Shown here in pieces: positions 6,492 through 10,216 of a stretch of 10,216 bases of DNA. Position 1 is the first letter of the stretch. Each line of letters starts with the position of its first letter. Made by a program: the position numbers and the translations under genes. A model generated the notes under the pieces. The model was not told the origin of the DNA. It made no database searches and saw nothing but the letters and a program-made list of their open reading frames with translations. Origin of the DNA: CAZDYP01 sp964509505 (lineage in GTDB: Bacteria; Chloroflexota; Anaerolineae; JACRMK01); contig CAZDYP010000180.1 in assembly GCA_964509505.1 (NCBI GenBank), positions 1 through 10,216 on the forward strand. Reading direction: 5' to 3'.

Positions 6492-7100
6492 ATGGTAACT
6501 GTGCAGACACAATTCACACAAACCCAATTAGATGGCGTCATCATCATCGAACCGAAAGTGTTTGGCGATGAGCGCGGTTTCTTTTACGAGAGCTATCACC
6601 AGAGCCGTTTCGTCACCAACGGGGTGACGTACAATTTTGTGCAAGACAATCACTCACGCTCGGCTAAAGGCGTCTTGCGCGGTGTGCATTATCAGGACAT
6701 GCGCGCGCCGTTGGTGAAGCTGGTGCGCTGCACGTTGGGGCGCATCTTGGATGTGGCTGTGGATTTGCGCGTTGGTTCGCCGACGTTGGGGCAATGGGTT
6801 GCCGTCGAACTCTCGGCGGAGAATGCCAAGCAGTTGTTGGTGCCCGTCGGCTTTGGGCATGCCTTCCTCACTTTATCAGATTTCGCAGAGGTGCAATACA
6901 AATGCTCGAACTATTACGCGCCAGAGACTGAAGGGGCGATTATGTGGAACGACCCTGACTTGGGGATTGCGTGGGGTGCGACCGAGCTCCCTATTCTCTC
7001 GAAGCGTGATGCGGAGGCGATGAGCTTCAAGGAGTATTTGCAGAATCCGAAATTCGTATATGAAGAGGGCAGACTTCTTTCACTGCCCCAACGGCGCTAA
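6492..7100 (+). CDS. rmlC: dTDP-4-dehydrorhamnose 3,5-epimerase family protein
   Basis: RmlC-type epimerases invert C3 and C5 of dTDP-4-keto-6-deoxyglucose in dTDP-rhamnose synthesis for surface polysaccharide. From ATG 6492 the protein is 202 residues; the family is usually 180-190. It has EPKVFGDERGFFYESY (20-35), FVQDNHSRS (49-57), VLRGVHYQ with the catalytic base H67, KLVRC (76-80) and GFGHAF (120-125). YKCSNYYAPETEG with the candidate catalytic tyrosine (Y141/Y142) and WNDPDLGIAW (152-161) complete the set. The upstream in-frame ATG at 6435 is rejected because 6435-6491 encodes nucleoside hydrolase sequence. GGAG at 6486-6489 is only two bases from ATG 6492, so the GTG at 6501 is a possible alternative start. 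No rmlA, B or D gene is nearby. The 3' end overlaps the convergent acyltransferase by 21 bases. Confidence 0.88.
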   Translation: MVTVQTQFTQTQLDGVIIIEPKVFGDERGFFYESYHQSRFVTNGVTYNFVQDNHSRSAKGVLRGVHYQDMRAPLVKLVRCTLGRILDVAVDLRVGSPTLGQWVAVELSAENAKQLLVPVGFGHAFLTLSDFAEVQYKCSNYYAPETEGAIMWNDPDLGIAWGATELPILSKRDAEAMSFKEYLQNPKFVYEEGRLLSLPQRR

Positions 7101-7715
7101 GTCTTTCTCCACTAATCTTACCTCGCCTGCGCGGTCTGGATACTTCGCGGCGATGGTGCTGTAAAAGGCGCGCATCTGCGCCATGTCCGCGTCCACGTCG
7201 TCCGATGGCATGATGATGGGGCCGATGCCCGTGACCTTGCGTTTATAATCGAGGAAGCCGCAGACAATCGGTACGTGCGCAGCTTTGGCGATGAAGTAGA
7301 AGCCGCCTTTCCAGTGCGAGACTTTTTTGCGTGTGCCTTCCGGCGCAAGCACGAAGACAAACTCCTCGTTTTCCTTGAAGGCTTGCAAGACCGTCTTGAC
7401 GATGTGGTGCCCTACCATGCGATTGACGGGGATGCCACCCAACCATCTAGCCAATGGGCCCAATGGCGATTGAAAGATGGTGTGCTTGCCTAACCAACGT
7501 GGCTTGAAATATGCGAAGCCATCCGAGAGCACCGCGGCCGCCGCCAAAAAAATTGGCACGTCCCACGTCGAGGTATGATGCGCGCCGATGCACACGCACT
7601 TTTTCACAGAGGGTAACTCGCCTTCAATCTTCCAACCAATCACCGTCAACAAGCCTTTGCCGACCCAATACAAAAACTTGTTTCCTAATCCCACCTTCGC
7701 GCGGCGGTCCTTCAT
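7080..7715 (-). CDS. PlsC-like lysophospholipid/glycerol-3-phosphate acyltransferase family protein
   Basis: From the ATG at 7715 this is a 211-residue protein. It carries the HX4D acyltransferase motif (H47 to D52, in HHTSTWD), GGIPVNR (93-99), APEGTRK (124-130, the phosphate-binding EGTR motif) and VPIV (148-151). This is motif order I to IV of the PlsC/LPLAT superfamily. N-terminal residues 12-28 are hydrophobic enough to associate with the membrane. The likely role is acylation of a lysophosphatidate or related lipid; the small size places it with uncharacterised short PlsC-like proteins rather than with the classic PlsC. The start at 7715 is chosen because an AGGAGG lies six bases before it. 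Its own promoter faces away from fhs. It converges on rmlC with overlapping stop regions. Confidence 0.85.
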   Translation of the reverse strand: MKDRRAKVGLGNKFLYWVGKGLLTVIGWKIEGELPSVKKCVCIGAHHTSTWDVPIFLAAAAVLSDGFAYFKPRWLGKHTIFQSPLGPLARWLGGIPVNRMVGHHIVKTVLQAFKENEEFVFVLAPEGTRKKVSHWKGGFYFIAKAAHVPIVCGFLDYKRKVTGIGPIIMPSDDVDADMAQMRAFYSTIAAKYPDRAGEVRLVEKDLAPLGQ

Positions 7716-7721
7716 GGCTTT

Positions 7722-7727
7722 CCTCCT
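7722..7727 (-). promoter_or_regulatory. Shine-Dalgarno of the acyltransferase gene
   Basis: A full AGGAGG (minus strand) lies six bases before the ATG at 7715, which rules out the longer reading from 7781. Confidence 0.85.
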
Positions 7728-7743
7728 GTGTAACCTTGCGCGG

Positions 7744-7773
7744 ATTATAACCCCATCCGCGCACACTCCACAA
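7744..7773 (-). promoter_or_regulatory. Promoter of the acyltransferase gene
   Basis: On the minus strand a TATAAT (7749-7744) has a TTGTGG (7773-7768) 18 bases upstream. The expected transcript start is around 7737, leaving a short leader that contains the AGGAGG. Confidence 0.6.
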
Positions 7774-7834
7774 CCTCGCATTGAGGCAGGAGCAAAAATA
7801 AATTTCGTTCCCGCTCAAGGGGTGGTTGCTCGCG

Positions 7835-7864
7835 TTGACACTCCCTCACGCGCAATGATACAAT
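7835..7864 (+). promoter_or_regulatory. Sigma-70-type promoter of fhs
   Basis: Consensus -35 TTGACA (7835-7840) and near-consensus -10 TACAAT (7859-7864) are separated by 18 bases. The start site should be near 7871, so the heptamer array at 7875-7902 lies in the transcribed leader. The acyltransferase promoter lies back to back with it about 60 bases away. Confidence 0.75.
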
Positions 7865-7874
7865 CGCTTCACAC

Positions 7875-7902
7875 TGACTAATGACTAATGACTAATGACT
7901 AA
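7875..7902 (+). repeat. Four perfect TGACTAA heptamers in the fhs leader
   Basis: Four identical tandem units sit between the predicted transcript start and the Shine-Dalgarno. Every unit contains stop triplets and the array fills most of the leader. Confidence 0.95.
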
Positions 7903-7904
7903 AT

Positions 7905-7909
7905 AGGAG
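7905..7909 (+). promoter_or_regulatory. Shine-Dalgarno of fhs
   Basis: AGGAG lies five bases before the ATG at 7915 and two bases after the TGACTAA array. Confidence 0.85.
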
Positions 7910-7914
7910 CCCTG

Positions 7915-9609
7915 ATGCTTTCTGATTTGGACATCGCGCAAGCGGCCACACTCAAGCCGATTGTCGACATCGCGCGCAACTACGGACTGTGTGAAGATGA
8001 CCTCGATCTGTACGGCAAGTATAAAGCCAAAGTACATCTCGACGTATTGAAACGATTAGCAGACAAGCCGCAAGGCAAATACATTGACGTGACGGCCATC
8101 ACGCCAACGCCACTCGGCGAGGGCAAGACCGTCACGACGATTGGCTTGTCACAAGCGTTACATCACCTCGGCAAGAAAGTGGCGACGTGCATTCGCCAAC
8201 CCTCGATGGGTCCGACCTTTGGCATCAAAGGCGGCGCGGCGGGCGGCGGCTATTCACAAGTCGTGCCGATGGAAGAATTCAATTTGCACTTAACGGGCGA
8301 TATTCATGCGGTCAGCATCGCGCACAATCTGCTCGCGGCGGCGATTGACGCGCATATCTTTCACGGCAACGCGCTCGACCTTGACCCACATAGCCTCACC
8401 TGGAATCGTGTAGTGGATTTGAATGACCGTGCGCTGCGCAATGTCATCATCGGACTCGGCGGCAAGGCGAATGGCAACCCGCGCGAGACAGGCTACGACA
8501 TCGCCGTTGCCTCGGAGGTGATGGCGATGTTGGCGCTGGCGACGAGCCTGCCAGATTTGCGCCAACGCTTGGGGCGCATCGTCGTCGGCACCAATTCAAA
8601 GGGCAAAGCCATCACTGCCGAAGACTTGAAGGCGGCGGGTGCGATGACCGTGTTGTTGAAGGACGCGCTGATGCCGAACATTTTGCAGACGCTCGAAGGC
8701 AACCTTGCCTTTGTGCATTGCGGTCCTTTCGCCAACATCGCGCACGGCAACAACTCCATCATCGCCGACCAAATTGCGTTGCGCGTCGCCGATTACGTCG
8801 TCACCGAGTCGGGCTTCGGCGCGGACATGGGCATGGAAAAGTTCATGGACATCAAGTGTCGCTATTCGGGCTTGCGGCCGAGTGTGGTCGTCGTCGTCGC
8901 CACGCTGCGCGCGTTGAAGATGCACGGCGGCGCGGGGCGCGTCGTTGCGGGTAGGGCGTTGCCGAAAGACATTGCGGCAGAAAACATGCCCGCATTGGAA
9001 AAAGGCGTCGCCAATTTGCGGAAACAAATTGAAAACGCGAAATTGTTCGGCGTGCCGTGCGTCGTCGCCGTCAATCACTTTGCGGGCGACAGCGACAAAG
9101 AGATTGGGTTCGTCGAGCAAGTCGCCAAAGACGCGGGCGCAGAGGGCGCATATTTTTCCGACGTTCACGCGAAGGGTGGCGCGGGCGGTATTGAGTTAGC
9201 AAACGCGGTTGTCAAAGCAGCGGAGCAACCGAACAATTTCAACTTCTTATATCCGCTCGACCTGCCCATCAAAGAAAAAATCAAAATCATCGCAACGAAA
9301 ATCTATGGCGCGGCCGATGTCGAATACACGCCCGAGGCAGAGAAGAAGGTCAAACTCTACACCGAACTTGGCTTCGACCAGTTGCCGATTTGTATGGCGA
9401 AGACGCATCTCTCGCTTTCGCACGATCCAAACAAGAAGAACGCGCCGACGGGTTTCACGTTGCCCATCCGCGACATTCGCGCGTCGGTCGGCGCAGGGTT
9501 CATCTATCCGATTTGCGGGGAGATGATGACGATGCCGGGGCTATCCAGCGAGCCTGCGTTTCAGCGGATTGATATTACGGAGGAGGGGAAGGTAGTGGGA
9601 TTGTTTTAA
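7915..9609 (+). CDS. fhs: Formate-tetrahydrofolate ligase
   Basis: This enzyme (also called 10-formyltetrahydrofolate synthetase) joins formate to tetrahydrofolate using ATP, feeding the cytoplasmic one-carbon pool and, in acetogens, the Wood-Ljungdahl methyl branch. The 564-residue length is normal. The P-loop is TPTPLGEGKT (63-72), followed by GGAAGGGYSQVVPME (106-120) and NLHLTGD (123-129). HCGPFANIAHGNNSI, ESGFGADMGMEKFMDIKCR, VAVNHFAGDSDKE and the C-terminal GFIYPICGEMMTMPGL are all characteristic. It has its own promoter and a strong Shine-Dalgarno. The conserved N-terminus beginning LKPIVDIA soon after the ATG supports the start. Confidence 0.97.
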   Translation: MLSDLDIAQAATLKPIVDIARNYGLCEDDLDLYGKYKAKVHLDVLKRLADKPQGKYIDVTAITPTPLGEGKTVTTIGLSQALHHLGKKVATCIRQPSMGPTFGIKGGAAGGGYSQVVPMEEFNLHLTGDIHAVSIAHNLLAAAIDAHIFHGNALDLDPHSLTWNRVVDLNDRALRNVIIGLGGKANGNPRETGYDIAVASEVMAMLALATSLPDLRQRLGRIVVGTNSKGKAITAEDLKAAGAMTVLLKDALMPNILQTLEGNLAFVHCGPFANIAHGNNSIIADQIALRVADYVVTESGFGADMGMEKFMDIKCRYSGLRPSVVVVVATLRALKMHGGAGRVVAGRALPKDIAAENMPALEKGVANLRKQIENAKLFGVPCVVAVNHFAGDSDKEIGFVEQVAKDAGAEGAYFSDVHAKGGAGGIELANAVVKAAEQPNNFNFLYPLDLPIKEKIKIIATKIYGAADVEYTPEAEKKVKLYTELGFDQLPICMAKTHLSLSHDPNKKNAPTGFTLPIRDIRASVGAGFIYPICGEMMTMPGLSSEPAFQRIDITEEGKVVGLF

Positions 9610-9621
9610 TGAGGGGCGACA

Positions 9622-9639
9622 ACGGATACGGAAACGGAT
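9622..9639 (+). repeat. Short hexamer array (ACGGAT type)
   Basis: ACGGAT, ACGGAA and ACGGAT follow one another between fhs and the cupin gene. Three units of six bases could be chance, but the position between genes matches the other arrays here. Confidence 0.45.
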
Positions 9640-9680
9640 GCAGTTCGCTTGTTTGGTTCACAATTGTTGTCGAACTATCG

Positions 9681-9685
9681 AGGAG
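9681..9685 (+). promoter_or_regulatory. Shine-Dalgarno of the cupin gene
   Basis: AGGAG lies seven bases before the ATG at 9693 and decides against the in-frame ATG at 9609. Confidence 0.8.
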
Positions 9686-9692
9686 TCGTGGA

Positions 9693-10013
9693 ATGTCAAT
9701 CGTACAAAATCTCGCCGATTTATTGAACTACCAAAATGGCGCGGTGGTGAGTCGCACCGTGCTGAAGAACGCGGGTGGCAACATCACGCTCTTCGCGTTC
9801 GCTGCGGGCGAAGGCTTGAGCGAACACACCGCGCCGTTCGAGGCGTGGGTGTATGGCGTGGATGGCGAAGCCGACATCATGATTGATGGACAGGCATATC
9901 GCATTCACGTAGGCGAGACGATCACGTTGCCCGCGAATCGTCCCCATGCGGTGCGCGCCCTCACGCCGTTCAAGATGTTGCTGGTGATGATTCGGGCTGA
10001 GAGAGTGTTTTGA
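9693..10013 (+). CDS. Small single-domain cupin protein
   Basis: The 106-residue protein is one cupin barrel. Motif 1 is GEGLSEHTAPFEAWVYGVDGEA (residues 39-60), with H45 and E50. Motif 2 is GETITLPANRPHAV (74-87), with H85. The usual HxH of motif 1 is reduced to a single histidine (HTA), which is common in this subgroup and leaves three likely metal ligands. The substrate is unknown; such proteins are often small-molecule binders or dioxygenase-like. It starts 83 bases after the fhs stop, on the same strand, and may be cotranscribed with it. An alternative start at 9609 overlaps the fhs stop (TAATG) but would add 28 residues outside the cupin fold. Confidence 0.85.
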   Translation: MSIVQNLADLLNYQNGAVVSRTVLKNAGGNITLFAFAAGEGLSEHTAPFEAWVYGVDGEADIMIDGQAYRIHVGETITLPANRPHAVRALTPFKMLLVMIRAERVF

Positions 10014-10018
10014 AATTC

Positions 10019-10114
10019 AGACCCTAAAGGTTTTTCTGGCGAAGCGGGTTCACACGTGACGCCGAAAGCCTGCCTGAAATGCTTTGTTGCTTGCCAGCGA
10101 AACCGTTAGGGTCT
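10019..10114. repeat. Long imperfect inverted repeat downstream of the cupin gene
   Basis: The arms are 10019-10040 and 10093-10114 (AGACCCTAA outermost), matching at 19 of 22 positions. The spacer is 52 bases and the pairing continues into it with a one-base bulge (GAAGC against GCTTG). A CACGTG palindrome sits in the loop. No T-run follows, so it looks more like an interspersed palindromic unit or tiny foldback element than a terminator. Confidence 0.7.
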
Positions 10115-10140
10115 CGGTCTTATTCTGAGGTGAAATGAGA

Positions 10141-10173
10141 AGACTTTACAGGTCTTCAAAACCTGTGAGGTCT
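10141..10173. repeat. Palindromic intergenic repeat (ACAGGT...ACCTGT)
   Basis: Arms 10141-10153 and 10161-10173 pair at 11 of 13 positions around a seven-base loop. The core AAACCTGTGAGGTCT is a motif I recall as a dispersed palindrome in Chloroflexota and some other phyla; that recollection is unverified here. Confidence 0.65.
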
Positions 10174-10188
10174 GCCCAAAGGAAAATC

Positions 10189-10216
10189 ATGATGGCTTAT
10201 GCGATGATTATTCACC
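10189..10216 (+). CDS. Start of a gene cut by the window edge
   Basis: AAGGA at 10179-10183 is followed after five bases by ATGATG. Translation gives MMAYAMIIH before the window ends. The pattern (short hydrophobic strand ending I-I-H) resembles the N-terminus of isoaspartyl peptidase/plant-type asparaginases, where the next residues would be GGAG. With nine residues this identification is a guess; the presence of a gene start is more secure. ATG 10192 is an equally good start. Confidence 0.4.

Noticed and set aside
7716..7781. Longer acyltransferase start on the minus strand
   Set aside because: This stretch contains the gene's TATAAT and AGGAGG; the ATG at 7715 is the natural start.
7875..7902. 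CRISPR-like array
   Set aside because: Units are seven bases with no spacers; it is a simple tandem repeat.
9617..9672. CGACAAC/GTTGTCG inverted pair between fhs and the cupin gene
   Set aside because: Only seven bases with a 42-base gap; easily chance and not followed by a T-run.
9609..9692. Cupin start overlapping the fhs stop (TAATG)
   Set aside because: Tempting as translational coupling, but the 28 extra residues lie outside the cupin fold and a proper AGGAG precedes ATG 9693.

Overview
The window is a bacterial chromosomal segment of fairly high GC, densely packed with housekeeping and catabolic genes. One AT-richer island (about 3890-4719) holds no convincing gene. The gene mix, the many short heptanucleotide tandem repeats, possible leaderless starts (TATAAT seven bases before an ATG) and palindromic intergenic repeats would fit a Chloroflexota (Anaerolineae-like) genome. 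That placement is an inference and no single marker here proves it.

Layout. 1-624: C-terminal part of a class I SAM methyltransferase, cut by the window edge. 664-2322: hydantoinase B/oxoprolinase-type protein (HyuB) with an in-frame repeat-derived insert. 2401-3684: kynureninase. 3685-3828: a remnant of a LuxR-type HTH domain, followed by a hairpin terminator. 3829-4719: the AT-richer island, with one weak 78-codon ORF, a roughly 230-base foldback (MITE-like) element, a second terminator-like hairpin and a strong promoter. 4720-6339: acyl-CoA carboxylase carboxyltransferase subunit, best match methylcrotonyl-CoA carboxylase beta. 6342-6491: a deleted, stop-containing remnant of a nucleoside hydrolase running in frame into 6492-7100, an RmlC-type sugar 3,5-epimerase. 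7080-7715 (minus strand): PlsC-like acyltransferase whose 3' end overlaps rmlC. 7835-7914: promoter and repeat-bearing leader of 7915-9609, formate-tetrahydrofolate ligase. 9693-10013: small cupin protein. 10019-10173: two palindromic repeats. 10189-end: the start of another gene.

Functionally, several genes point to amino-acid breakdown: kynureninase (tryptophan), MCC beta (leucine) and HyuB (hydantoin/5-oxoproline-like amides). Formate-tetrahydrofolate ligase feeds formate into the one-carbon pool; formate is also released upstream of kynureninase in tryptophan breakdown, but the two genes are in separate transcription units, so the link is only suggestive. The usual partners HyuA and the biotin-carboxylase subunit MccA are not in the window.

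The most interesting layer is genome erosion and repeat growth. Four different heptamer tandem arrays occur in 10 kb: one forms part of a HyuB insert, one supplies HyuB's stop codon, one lies in the MCC beta linker and one sits in the fhs leader. In addition there are two gene remnants abutting live genes, a foldback element, and two palindromic repeats at the right end. I saw no CRISPR array, tRNA, rRNA, complete insertion sequence or recognisable defence system.
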